Position numbers and translations under genes: made by a program
In this document: positions 17,299 to 26,377 of the stretch, piece by piece
Layout: every line of letters starts with the position of its first letter
Position numbering within the stretch: position 1 is the stretch's first letter
DNA from: Gracilimonas sp017641085
GTDB taxonomy: Bacteria > Bacteroidota > Rhodothermia > Balneolales > Balneolaceae
Direction: 5' to 3' (one strand)
Assembly: GCF_046115515.1 (NCBI RefSeq)
Contig: NZ_CP175953.1
DNA: 64,000 nucleotides
The notes under the pieces: generated by a model
What the model was told of the DNA's origin: nothing
What the model saw: only the letters and a program-made list of their open reading frames with translations
The model's database searches: none

Positions 17299-18498
17299 AT
17301 GAATAAATCTAATTTATATATAATTTTATTGGCTGTCCTTGCATCTGTTTTTACAGCCTGCGGCGAGATCAATAGCGATGAAAAAGAACAAGAAGCAACA
17401 GAACTTGCCGGTGTGGCTGAGGCAGAAGAAAACATGGTTCATCTGTCGGAACTGAAGTTCAACAGCCTTGGAATGAAACTGGATACTTTGTCCCTGCGCT
17501 TTCTCTCAGAGAGCGTAGAAGCAAATGGTCAGCTGGAAGTTCCCCCGCAGCATGAGGCAAGCGTAACTGCGGTTTTGGGAGGTAATATTGGTTCCATAGA
17601 AGTTATTGAGGGAGATCAGGTGTCAAAAAATCAGACTATTGCCTTCCTTTCCCATCCTAATTTAACCAAAGTCCAAACTGAATACGTACGGTTGTATCAG
17701 CGCATGTTGTATTTAGATCATGAATTTAAGCGACAAGCAAGGTTATATGATGAAAAGGTAGGCTCCGGCCAAACTTACCAACAAACTAAAGCCGAATACG
17801 AATCAGTTAAGGCGGAGGTCAAAGGTTATGAGGCTCAGCTGAATCAGCTTAACCTGGACGTTGAACAAATACAAGACGGCGATATTTATTCGTCGGTGCC
17901 GGTAGTAAGCCCTATTGATGGGTACATCGAAAAGGTTCAGATTCAAATCGGTCAGTACGTTGATCCCCAAACAATCATGTTTGAAATTGTGGATAACGAA
18001 CATGTTCATGCCGATTTGATGGTCTTTGAAAAAGATGTGCACAAAGTTAAAAGGGGCCAATCCATCTCTTTTACTGTACAGTCAGTACCGGATCAAATAC
18101 TTACAGCTACCATTTACTCTGTAGGCAAACAATTCGAACAAAATCCTAGGGCAGTGCATGTGCACGGCGAAATTGATCAGAAAGAAAACTTCCTGATTCC
18201 CGGGATGTATATCAACGGCACGATTCACACTTCAGAGACTAAAGCCTTTGCTTTGCCTGAGAATGCCATTGTTGAGGACGAGGGTAAAACCTACCTATTC
18301 ACCGCAGAACAACAAGAGGAAAACGGAAATACCGAATGGTCTTTCACTCCGGTAGAAATTATGACCGGCATTGAGGAAGATGGTTGGGTTGAAGTGAAGT
18401 TGTTAGAACCATTGCCGGATGGAGCACGAGTAGCTTGGAACAATGCCTATTACCTGATCTCTGAAATGAAGAAAAGCCAGACTTCCGACGATGATTAA
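17299..18498 (+). CDS. cusB: RND efflux periplasmic adaptor, CusB/CzcB-like lipoprotein
   Basis: Membrane-fusion protein that bridges the pump and the outer-membrane channel. A lipoprotein signal ends ASVFTACG. The halves of a lipoyl/barrel-sandwich domain flank a helical hairpin: VTAVLGGNIGSIEVIEGDQV (about 92-111) and SPIDGYIEKVQIQIGQYV (about 202-219). A beta-barrel region follows (VHADLMVFEKDVHKV). It lies 22 bases after the CusA fusion in the same direction. The His-rich N-terminal metal-binding extension found in some CzcB proteins is not evident. Confidence 0.92.
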   Translation: MNKSNLYIILLAVLASVFTACGEINSDEKEQEATELAGVAEAEENMVHLSELKFNSLGMKLDTLSLRFLSESVEANGQLEVPPQHEASVTAVLGGNIGSIEVIEGDQVSKNQTIAFLSHPNLTKVQTEYVRLYQRMLYLDHEFKRQARLYDEKVGSGQTYQQTKAEYESVKAEVKGYEAQLNQLNLDVEQIQDGDIYSSVPVVSPIDGYIEKVQIQIGQYVDPQTIMFEIVDNEHVHADLMVFEKDVHKVKRGQSISFTVQSVPDQILTATIYSVGKQFEQNPRAVHVHGEIDQKENFLIPGMYINGTIHTSETKAFALPENAIVEDEGKTYLFTAEQQEENGNTEWSFTPVEIMTGIEEDGWVEVKLLEPLPDGARVAWNNAYYLISEMKKSQTSDDD

Positions 18499-18508
18499 CA
18501 AAAACTTT

Positions 18509-18546
18509 CCGGCAAAGCCATATTCATGTTTTTATGGCTTTGCCGG
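18509..18546 (+). promoter_or_regulatory. Strong hairpin between the adaptor and the PII-like gene
   Basis: CCGGCAAAGCCATA (18509-18522) pairs perfectly with TATGGCTTTGCCGG (18533-18546) over a 10-base loop. GGTTAATG follows and not a T-run, so it is probably not a simple intrinsic terminator. It could stabilise the efflux mRNA or set the level of the downstream gene. Confidence 0.55.
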
Positions 18547-18570
18547 GGTTAATGCACAACACATAATATT

Positions 18571-18900
18571 ATGAAAGAAATAAAAGCCTTTATAAAACCA
18601 AACAGAGTAGAAAATGTAGTTGCAGCACTCCAAGAAGCAGGACATGAAAGTGTTACGCTTTCCAAAGGAGAAGGTACCGGAGCATACAAACAGAAAGATG
18701 CGTCCCCATCGCTGGATTTTCACTTTACGGACAGTCCAGTCGTAAAATTAGAGCTGGTATGTCAATGCAAAGAATCCGATAACGTTGTTCAACTTATCTG
18801 CGCCAATGCCAAAACACCGGAACGCGGTGACGGCATCATTTACGTTACAGATATTCAAAAAGCGTTTAGGATTAAAACCTGTGAGCCTTTTGAGGGGTAA
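18571..18900 (+). CDS. PII-superfamily protein of the metal-efflux-associated type
   Basis: A 109-residue protein of the PII/GlnB fold, a trimeric signalling fold. It begins MKEIKAFIKPNRVENVVAAL and carries the C-terminal signature block ERGDGIIYVTDIQKAFRIKT (about 82-101), which resembles the B- and C-loop regions of GlnB. The T-loop tyrosine that is uridylylated in GlnB is not evident. A separate group often called PII-NG is known beside CusA-type pumps, and this position, 72 bases after the adaptor, matches it. It may sense a nucleotide or metal to tune the pump; it is unlikely to be a nitrogen regulator. Confidence 0.85.
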   Translation: MKEIKAFIKPNRVENVVAALQEAGHESVTLSKGEGTGAYKQKDASPSLDFHFTDSPVVKLELVCQCKESDNVVQLICANAKTPERGDGIIYVTDIQKAFRIKTCEPFEG

Positions 18901-18961
18901 GGAACAGGTGATTCTTTGTCACAGTTAAGTTGAAGATGAAAATAATCCCATATATTCAACC

Positions 18962-19756
18962 ATGAAAAAATCCACATTTAATATTCCACAAATGGACTGC
19001 TCAGCCGAAGAGCAAATGATTCGAATGAGGTTGGAAGAGTTTGAAGATATTAAATCTCTAAACTTTGATATCCCGAATCGTACATTAGAAGTGTATCACG
19101 AAAATAGGCTTAATGAGATTGAGAAAGCCCTTGACTCCCTGAGTTTGGGTTCTAAATTGAATTCAACAAAAGAGGCTCAAATGTCGCCTTTCGCTTCTGA
19201 TGAGCAGCAACAAAAGAACATTCTATGGTGGGTTTTAGCGATCAACTTTCTCTTCTTTATCATTGAAATGACAGCCGGATGGATTATCAATTCTATGGGG
19301 CTGATTGCAGACTCACTAGATATGCTGGCAGATTCATCCGTATATGCGCTCAGCCTTTTTGCTGTTGGAGCAGCGGTAGCAAGAAAAAAGAAAGTAGCAA
19401 AAATTAGCGGCTATCTTCAGATGGGTCTGGCATCACTGGGATTTCTTGAAGTACTGCGGAGGTTTCTTGGAGTGGGTGAAATGCCCGACTTTCAGTGGAT
19501 GATCATTATTGCTTCAACGGCTCTTGTTGCAAATGTTTTTACCTTATGGCTTATCAATAAAGCGAAAAGCAAAGAAGCACACATGCAGGCAAGCACAATT
19601 TTTACATCCAATGATATTATTGTAAATGGTGGTGTAATTTTGGCCGGAATTCTTGTTTATGTATTGAATAGCAGATGGCCGGATCTGCTCATCGGAGCTA
19701 TTGTGTTTAGTTTTGTCATGAGAGGAGCAGTAAGAATTTTGAAACTCTCGAAATAA
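18962..19756 (+). CDS. Cation diffusion facilitator-type transporter with N-terminal HMA-like domain
   Basis: Membrane exporter or importer of divalent metal. Residues 1-65 form a heavy-metal-associated-like fold whose usual CxxC is replaced by a single Cys followed by acidic residues (MDCSAEEQM), so its binding mode would differ from copper chaperones. The rest has six hydrophobic segments typical of CDF proteins, with the acidic metal-site helix GLIADSLDMLADS at about residues 114-126 and a second site around FTSNDIIVNGG near 215. It follows the PII-like gene by 61 bases. Zn, Cd or Co is likely. Confidence 0.85.
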   Translation: MKKSTFNIPQMDCSAEEQMIRMRLEEFEDIKSLNFDIPNRTLEVYHENRLNEIEKALDSLSLGSKLNSTKEAQMSPFASDEQQQKNILWWVLAINFLFFIIEMTAGWIINSMGLIADSLDMLADSSVYALSLFAVGAAVARKKKVAKISGYLQMGLASLGFLEVLRRFLGVGEMPDFQWMIIIASTALVANVFTLWLINKAKSKEAHMQASTIFTSNDIIVNGGVILAGILVYVLNSRWPDLLIGAIVFSFVMRGAVRILKLSK

Positions 19757-19870
19757 AAGATTATGAGACTAAATTAACGACAAAAGACGATGAAAAACCA
19801 TCTTTTATCTTTTCGATCAATTTCGGCGTTCTCACGACAGGACTTCTGGAAATGAGCGGAGTATATTAGT

Positions 19871-20813
19871 ATGAATTCGATTAACAGATATCAGTCACTT
19901 ATTATAGCGCTGGCAGTCATTGCAGGTTTGCTGGCTGGGCAGGTGGAAACAGTGGCATCGGTTGCCGGATATGTGATCGTCCCTTTTTTAATGCTCATGC
20001 TATTTGGGCTATTTCTTAACATCCCGATCAACGATCTGCTGAAGAGCTTTTCCAATTTAAAATTCTTTTCAGCAAACCTGGCCATCAATTTTCTCTGGAC
20101 ACCCTTTTTTGCCTGGGTACTGGGCTACCTGTTTCTTCAGGATCACCTAAGCCTTTGGATAGGTTTTGTCATGTTGATGATAACCCCCCTGTACGGATTG
20201 GTACCTGATTTTTACCGGTATTGCAAAAGGAAATACGACGCTTAGTGCCTCTGTGCTTCCTCTGAACCTGATTTTACAGGTGATTTTATTACCCGTGTTT
20301 TTACTACTCTTTTTTGGTGCATCCGGTTCGGTGAACCCGGCATTTCTGTTTGAAAGTATCGGCCTTGTGTTGATCGTACCCTTTGTTGCAGCGCAAGTCA
20401 CAAAATATCTGCTCCACAGGTTCAAGCAATCCGTATTTCTTGAAACCAAGCTGCTGCCTTTTTTTTAGCTATCTCAGGTACTATTTCTTGGGTTAGCGAT
20501 CATGGCTATGTTTGCATCTCAGGGTGATTACCTTCTTCAAAACATCGAAACTGTTCTTATTCTGCTGATCCCCCTAATGATATTTTTCGCCATAAATTTC
20601 CTGGTGAGTCGCTTTACAAGTTATCTGCTCCATTTTGATTATGAAGATTCAGTCAGCTTGAACCTTACCACACTTGCAAGAAATTCACCCATTGCATTAG
20701 CGATAGCTCTTACGGCTTTCCCCAACAGTCCGCTGGTAGCTCTGGCTTTAATCATTGGGCCTCTTATTAAATTGCCGGTTTTAGCCTTGGTTTCACAAGT
20801 ATTACTTAAATGA
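19871..20813 (+). pseudogene. Arsenite permease-like (bile acid:sodium symporter superfamily) gene, disrupted
   Basis: Three frame pieces together make one hydrophobic permease of about 310 residues. The first (19871-20245) runs to MLMITPLYG and then leaves frame. Removing one C from the run of six C at about 20185-20190 restores TPCTDWYLIFTGIAKGN, a block found in arsenic-resistance permeases of the ACR3/BASS superfamily. The second piece (to 20468) stops at a TAG just after a run of eight T. The third continues in the same frame to 20813. Either the gene is decayed or both homopolymer positions are sequencing errors. It probably once exported arsenite. Confidence 0.75.
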
Positions 20814-21015
20814 GAGGCGGCAGATTTTCGGAAAGGACGGGAGCATAACGTATTCAGTCAATACAGAAACTAAGCTGCATAATGTTAACATGTCCAGCGA
20901 TTATTCAATTGAATAAGAGCATCCGATTGACGATTTCGTTGTATTTCACATCTAAATAACCTTTGTCTTTGAGCACTGATTTTGTTAGGATAAGCGCCAA
21001 CCCAATTGTTTATCT

Positions 21016-24000
21016 ATGACCATTCAGGAATACGTTGATCAATTAAATCTAAGATATAAATCAGGCATTTCGAGGGAACACAGTTATCGGGGCGATTTGC
21101 AAACGTTGCTTGGGGAGCTATTGCCGGATCTGCTTATTACCAATGAACCGTCCAGAACGGATGTGGGTGCTCCGGATTATATCCTCACCAAAGGCAAAAT
21201 CCCGGTGGGATATATTGAAGCCAAGGACATTGGCGACCCTGACCTGCAAGGCAAAAAGAAAAACAAGGAACAGTTTGAACGCTACAAAACCGGTCTTCCT
21301 AACCTGATCTTCACCGACTATATCGATTTCCATGTATATCGCGAAGGAGAATTTTTGACCTCGGTTTCTATTGCTGAAATTCAGGATGGAAAAATCGTTG
21401 GGAAGACGGAAAACTACGGCAAGTTCGAAAATATCATCAAAGATTTTGGGACCCATGTCGGGCAAACCATCCGCAGTGCCAATAAGTTGTCGAAGATGAT
21501 GGCAGGTAAAGCTCGAATCCTCGCTGATGTAATTGAAAAAGCCCTGAATGCCGATGAAGAAAAGCAGAAAAACAAAGTAAATGAGACGGCTAACAATACC
21601 TTAAGAGAACAATTGACTGCATTTCAGAACGTCTTGATTCACGATATCAGCGCTAAGGAATTTGCCGATATCTATGCACAGACGATTGCTTATGGTATGT
21701 TTGCAGCTCGATTACACGATTCGACTTTAGATACCTTTGATCGACATGAGGCTGCTGCGCTTATTCCGAAAACCAATCCCTTTCTTCGTAAGCTTTTCCA
21801 ATACATTGCTGGCTATGATCTGGATGATCGTATTGTATGGGTGGTAGATGGGTTAGCTGATATTTTCAGAGCTACTGATGTAGATGGTCTTCTCAAAAAC
21901 TTTGGCAAGGCTACACAACAGCAAGACCCCATTATTCATTTTTATGAAACTTTCCTGGCTGAATATGATCCCAAGCTTCGAAAAAGCCGTGGAGTCTGGT
22001 ACACACCGGAGCCGGTGGTAAACTTTATTGTCCGAGCGGTAGATGATATACTAAAAGACGAATTTGGCCTCAGAGACGGCTTGGCTGACACTTCCAAAAC
22101 AAAAGTGAAGGTAAAAGTTCCCACCCACGACAAACGTCACAAGGGCGGAATGGTGGAGGAAGAGCGAGAAGTGCATAAAGTGCAGATTTTGGACCCGGCC
22201 ACTGGAACCGGAACCTTTTTGGCCGAAGTGATCAAACAGATTCATTCCAGGTTTGAAGGACAACAAGGCATCTGGGCCACCTACGTGGAAGAACACCTGA
22301 TTCCCCGTCTGAACGGATTTGAAATTTTGATGGCCAGTTATGCCATGGCGCACCTCAAACTGGATTTATTGTTGCGGGAAACCGGTGTGGAACCGAGCGG
22401 CAGTGAACGCTTTCGGGTATATCTCACCAACTCCCTGGAAGAACACCATCCCGATACCGGAACCCTTTTTGCCGGCTGGCTGAGCGAAGAAGCCAATGAG
22501 GCCAATCATATTAAGCGTGATACGCCGGTGATGGTAGTTTTGGGGAATCCGCCGTATTCGGTTAGTAGTACAAATAAAGGAAAGTGGATTGAGAAATTAA
22601 TGAAGGATTATAAGCGCAACCTTAATGAAATAAATATTCAACCACTTTCAGATGACTATCTAAAATTTATAAGATTTGGACAGCATCTCATTGACAAGAA
22701 TGGTGAAGGACTACTTGCTTACATATCAAACAATAGTTTTCTGGATGGACTGATACACAGAGAAATGAGGTCTACTTTAACGGACTCATTTGATAAGATT
22801 TACATTATTGATTTGCATGGGAATTCAAATCGCAAAGAAAAAGCTCCAGATGGAAGTAAAGACGTAAACGTTTTTGATATTCAGCAAGGCGTTTCAATAA
22901 ACATTTTTATAAAAACTGGTGCTAAATTTAATGGGTCGATTAAACATTTAGATTTGTATGGGGACAGAAATAGAAAGTATGATTTATTAAGTAATACTCA
23001 TCTAAAAGATATTGATTGGAATGAAATTGAGGTAAGAAGCCCTGAGAATTTTTTTATTCCAAGAGATTACAATTTACAAGAAGAATTCCACAAGGGATTT
23101 TCAATTGAATCATTATTCGTAAATAACTCAACTGGTATTACAACAGAGCGAGATGAAGTCTGCATACAGTTTTCAGATAATGAGATTAAAGAAGTAGTAA
23201 ATGCATTAAAAAACCTTGACGAAGAATCTTTCAGAAATGAATACACTCCAAAAAAAGATGGAAGAGATTGGAAGGTCTCTTTTGCCAAAGATGACGTTCT
23301 TGAGAACAAAGGAGAATTTAAAGGACTACAATATCGCCCATTTGATTTTAGAAAAACCTATTACACAGGTAATAGCAAAGGCTTTATGGCATACCCGAGA
23401 CATGAAACCAGTTCAAACATTATTAAAGAGAATGTAGCTTTAATATCGTCTCGTCAAACTAAAGAAGATTTTGGAATTCTTGTCACAAATAAATTGATAA
23501 CACATAAGGTTTTAACTGCTTATGACAGAAGCTATTTATTTTCGTTGTATTCTTATCCTGATAACTCCACCCAACAAACCCTCGATGGTAAACCGGAACG
23601 CACGCCCAATTTAGACAAGAAGATCGTTCAGGAAATTTCGGAAAAGCTTGGACTGAATTTCACTCCGGAAAAAGTAGAAACAGAAGATACCTTTGCCCCC
23701 ATTGATCTACTCGATTACATTTATGCGGTATTGCACTCCCCAAGCTACCGGGAGAAATACAAAGAGTTTCTTAAGATCGACTTTCCAAGAGTGCCTTACC
23801 CCGAAGATCCTGAGCTTTTTTGGGAACTCGTAGAACTTGGTGGAGAGCTACGCCAAATTCACTTGCTGGAGCATCCAGTTGTAGAAAAATTTATAACCAC
23901 CTATCCCATTGCAGGGAGCAATGTGATTTCCAACCGGCTTACAAAAACCGATCCTGGTTTTATTCCGGAAGACGATGATGAAACCACCGGGAAAGTGTGG

Positions 24001-24207
24001 ATAAACGAAGAACAGTATTTCGGCAAGGTTCCAAAAAAAGCCTGGGAATTCTACATCGGCGGCTACCAACCTGCTGAAAAGTGGCTCAAAGACCGTCGGG
24101 ACCGTAAATTATCTATTGATGAAATTCGTCATTATCAAAAAATCATCGTCGCCCTTATGGAGACAGATAGGTTGATGCAGGAGATTGATGAAGTGTTGGA
24201 AGTTTAA
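21016..24207 (+). CDS. Single-chain restriction-modification enzyme (type IIG/IIL or ISP-like)
   Basis: One 1063-residue chain that would cut unmodified DNA and methylate host DNA at adenine. The N-terminal domain has a PD-(D/E)xK-type nuclease pattern (APDYIL ... GYIEAKD, about residues 52-74). The methyltransferase core has SRGVWYTPEPVV (about 322), the SAM-binding DPATGTGTFLAEV (about 394-406) and the catalytic NPPYSVSS (about 510-517). The rest is target recognition. No helicase motifs are seen, unlike full type ISP enzymes. The middle of the gene (about 22560-23560) is clearly more AT-rich than both ends, which suggests an exchanged recognition domain. It lies inside the island, 711 bases from the integrase. 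Confidence 0.9.
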   Translation: MTIQEYVDQLNLRYKSGISREHSYRGDLQTLLGELLPDLLITNEPSRTDVGAPDYILTKGKIPVGYIEAKDIGDPDLQGKKKNKEQFERYKTGLPNLIFTDYIDFHVYREGEFLTSVSIAEIQDGKIVGKTENYGKFENIIKDFGTHVGQTIRSANKLSKMMAGKARILADVIEKALNADEEKQKNKVNETANNTLREQLTAFQNVLIHDISAKEFADIYAQTIAYGMFAARLHDSTLDTFDRHEAAALIPKTNPFLRKLFQYIAGYDLDDRIVWVVDGLADIFRATDVDGLLKNFGKATQQQDPIIHFYETFLAEYDPKLRKSRGVWYTPEPVVNFIVRAVDDILKDEFGLRDGLADTSKTKVKVKVPTHDKRHKGGMVEEEREVHKVQILDPATGTGTFLAEVIKQIHSRFEGQQGIWATYVEEHLIPRLNGFEILMASYAMAHLKLDLLLRETGVEPSGSERFRVYLTNSLEEHHPDTGTLFAGWLSEEANEANHIKRDTPVMVVLGNPPYSVSSTNKGKWIEKLMKDYKRNLNEINIQPLSDDYLKFIRFGQHLIDKNGEGLLAYISNNSFLDGLIHREMRSTLTDSFDKIYIIDLHGNSNRKEKAPDGSKDVNVFDIQQGVSINIFIKTGAKFNGSIKHLDLYGDRNRKYDLLSNTHLKDIDWNEIEVRSPENFFIPRDYNLQEEFHKGFSIESLFVNNSTGITTERDEVCIQFSDNEIKEVVNALKNLDEESFRNEYTPKKDGRDWKVSFAKDDVLENKGEFKGLQYRPFDFRKTYYTGNSKGFMAYPRHETSSNIIKENVALISSRQTKEDFGILVTNKLITHKVLTAYDRSYLFSLYSYPDNSTQQTLDGKPERTPNLDKKIVQEISEKLGLNFTPEKVETEDTFAPIDLLDYIYAVLHSPSYREKYKEFLKIDFPRVPYPEDPELFWELVELGGELRQIHLLEHPVVEKFITTYPIAGSNVISNRLTKTDPGFIPEDDDETTGKVWINEEQYFGKVPKKAWEFYIGGYQPAEKWLKDRRDRKLSIDEIRHYQKIIVALMETDRLMQEIDEVLEV

Positions 24208-24553
24208 AAGCTTTCCTGGAATTCTGCGGAGTTATATGAGTAAACTGGAATAAAACAGCATTTAATGCAGCTCGGTATTTAAAAAAAGACTCCCCAAAGG
24301 CGAAAATAGCTCAATTTTTTTAAACGAATCTCAAAAAGGCTCAATTAAACAGTAATTTATAAGTTATAAATCACGAATTATTTCTAATATCCCTCACATC
24401 TTTCAAAGAAATTGACAGTAAGTATTAGTTAACGAAAGTTATTAGCCTAAATGTGGCCTAATTCAAGTGATTTGTTATAAGGAATCATTCAATAATGACT
24501 AGATACCGAAACCCGAATGTCTATTTCTTTCAAATAAATAAAGAAAAACCTAT

Positions 24554-24784
24554 GCTAAGCTGCTAAACACTGCTAAGTTTTTTAAAAGATGGTCCGGTTT
24601 ATATAAAAGAAGGGATATTGGTTTTAGCAAAGATTTAAAGAAAATGCTAAGAACTGCTAAAGTGTGCTAGAAATTTTAGCAGCTTTTAGCACCTGTTAGC
24701 AGACCTTAGCAGTTAGTTATTTGTAAATAAACGATGATTTAATGGGTGTTTTGATAGATTTTGGGTCAATCTTAGCAGTTTAGC
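24554..24784. repeat. Symmetric array of GCTAA/TTAGC motifs with 10-bp phasing
   Basis: At least 13 copies of the pentamer lie in the 710-base gap between the convergent restriction and integrase genes. GCTAA starts at 24554, 24562, 24572, 24646 and 24656, with a GCTAG at 24666. TTAGC starts at 24624, 24676, 24686, 24696, 24706, 24772 and 24780. The seven from 24646 to 24706 are exactly 10 bp apart and flip orientation about a centre near 24673. The outer groups mirror each other as CTGCTAAAC(AC)TGCTAAG. Same-face spacing suggests cooperative protein binding. Both flanking genes end here, so it is not an ordinary promoter. The rest of the gap is AT-rich with nothing else recognised. Confidence 0.8.
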
Positions 24785-24917
24785 AGAAAAAGCCCTGGAT
24801 TTGTTTAAACTTTTTTGAATACTGACTATCCGAATCAATTTTTTCTAAAAACACTGGGGTTAACAGCTGATTATCTACTGTTTATTTCCATAAAAAGTAG
24901 GTAATCATAGCTATGAG

Positions 24918-26186
24918 TTAAGCAGAATAACTCGTTTCACTGAAGAAATAGTTGACTGTATCAATCTGAGTCGCTGGCTTCTTTTGCTCTTCCTTAGCTT
25001 CTTCAGCTTTTCGCTTTTCTATCTTATCCATTTTTCTTTTGAGGTTCTTTACCGAAAGGTGCGTGTACTTCTCGGTAACCTGCTGGCTGGAATGTCCGGC
25101 CATTAAGGAAGCCTCTGCAGTATGAAAACCATCCTCAATCCAGGTAGTGATGGCCTGATGTCTCATTCCGTGAAGGGTTCTGGTTGTAGGTACTCCGGCT
25201 AACTTCGCATAGCGCTTGAATTCGTAATACACCCGATCACCACGTACAGCTTTGCCTTTGGTTGGTCCTCCCTGATAGATAAATATGAAATCATCATTTT
25301 TTACAGAACCCCGAATTTTTAAATAATCTTCCAAATACCCACGAAGTTCTTTGCAAATTGGAATAAATCGCTCTTTTCTTCCTTTTGTCGGGCCCAGATA
25401 GATAAAGGTGAGTTCATCATCTACATATTCAAGATTTTGCCCTTTTAGTCCCGAGTATTGTAATTCAGGTGTATGACCAACTTCATGTTTACGCAATCCG
25501 GCATAGTAATAAAGAGCCAGAATAGGCTTAAACCAGTGCTGAACTTTTCTGGGGTCAAATTCCGGAAGTTTCTTTTTTCGCTCTAGTTCTTCGTCAAATT
25601 TTTCAAAAACCGACATGAGTTCTTCTTCAGAAATCATTTTTGGTCGAATACTGGATCGGACTTTGGGTAATTCTTCCCTTATCTGATCGATCAGATCTTT
25701 AGTCACAATCTTCCGTTTTTTTAAATAATACCACCAGGTTTTTAGATGTTTGAAATAAAATCCCATAGTGGCTGTTTTAATCTCTTTTCTGAGAATGACC
25801 CTTTCAAAATGCTTGAGGTGTATCCTGCGGGGATCAATTTTTTCAAGATCATTTAATTCCACAAAATATTCTAAAACTCTTTTATATGCAGCAATAGTCG
25901 CAGGTGATAAATGTTTCTTGGATTCATAAAACATATCTATCGCCTCACGAACCGTTCGGCAGTTGTAGGGATTCTCTACTTCCTTTAAAGCTGCAATTGG
26001 GTCAAAGCTGGGATGGAAAGGATCAATTTTGCCGAGACTCTCCAGGCGCTCCAGCTTAGAGATCATCTTGAGTGCTACATCCTTATGCCGGGTTTTAAGC
26101 GATTTAGTAATGGTTTGAGAAACGCCTTTTACGGAACTATGATATCGGACATAGTAATAGCGGTTTCGTTTCTTGAGATATGCCAT
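24918..26186 (-). CDS. Tyrosine recombinase / integrase of the island
   Basis: Site-specific recombinase that inserts and excises the island. The 422-residue product has an N-terminal arm-binding-like region (YYYVRYHSSVKGVSQ), a SAM-like core-binding domain and a C-terminal catalytic domain. The active-site set is visible: Arg in YYAGLRKHEVG, Lys in GPTKGRKERFIP, HGMRHQ, the second His in AGHSSQQVTEKYTHL and the nucleophile Tyr in the same block. The ATG at 26186 is preferred over an upstream in-frame GTG at 26222. Its start is 191 bases from a tRNA-Met half, as expected for an integrase beside its attachment site. Confidence 0.93.
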   Translation of the reverse strand: MAYLKKRNRYYYVRYHSSVKGVSQTITKSLKTRHKDVALKMISKLERLESLGKIDPFHPSFDPIAALKEVENPYNCRTVREAIDMFYESKKHLSPATIAAYKRVLEYFVELNDLEKIDPRRIHLKHFERVILRKEIKTATMGFYFKHLKTWWYYLKKRKIVTKDLIDQIREELPKVRSSIRPKMISEEELMSVFEKFDEELERKKKLPEFDPRKVQHWFKPILALYYYAGLRKHEVGHTPELQYSGLKGQNLEYVDDELTFIYLGPTKGRKERFIPICKELRGYLEDYLKIRGSVKNDDFIFIYQGGPTKGKAVRGDRVYYEFKRYAKLAGVPTTRTLHGMRHQAITTWIEDGFHTAEASLMAGHSSQQVTEKYTHLSVKNLKRKMDKIEKRKAEEAKEEQKKPATQIDTVNYFFSETSYSA

Positions 26187-26377
26187 GATAAGTCTCCAAA
26201 AATGTACCCCAAAACGAACCAAAATTGTGGGAATGGAAGGGAATAAAAGTGTTCCTTTTCGTTCCTTTTTGTTCGCTTACTAACTGTAAGAAAAGGGGCT
26301 TTTTTTTAACTTAAGAGGCACATTTTGGCGTTTTCAGTACTTTAAAAACACACAAGATAAGCTTCGTACTTTCCGCC

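Noticed and set aside
24554..24784. CRISPR array
   Set aside because: Repeats are only 5-8 bases with 10-bp spacing and both orientations. There are no spacers of constant 30-40 bases and no cas genes.
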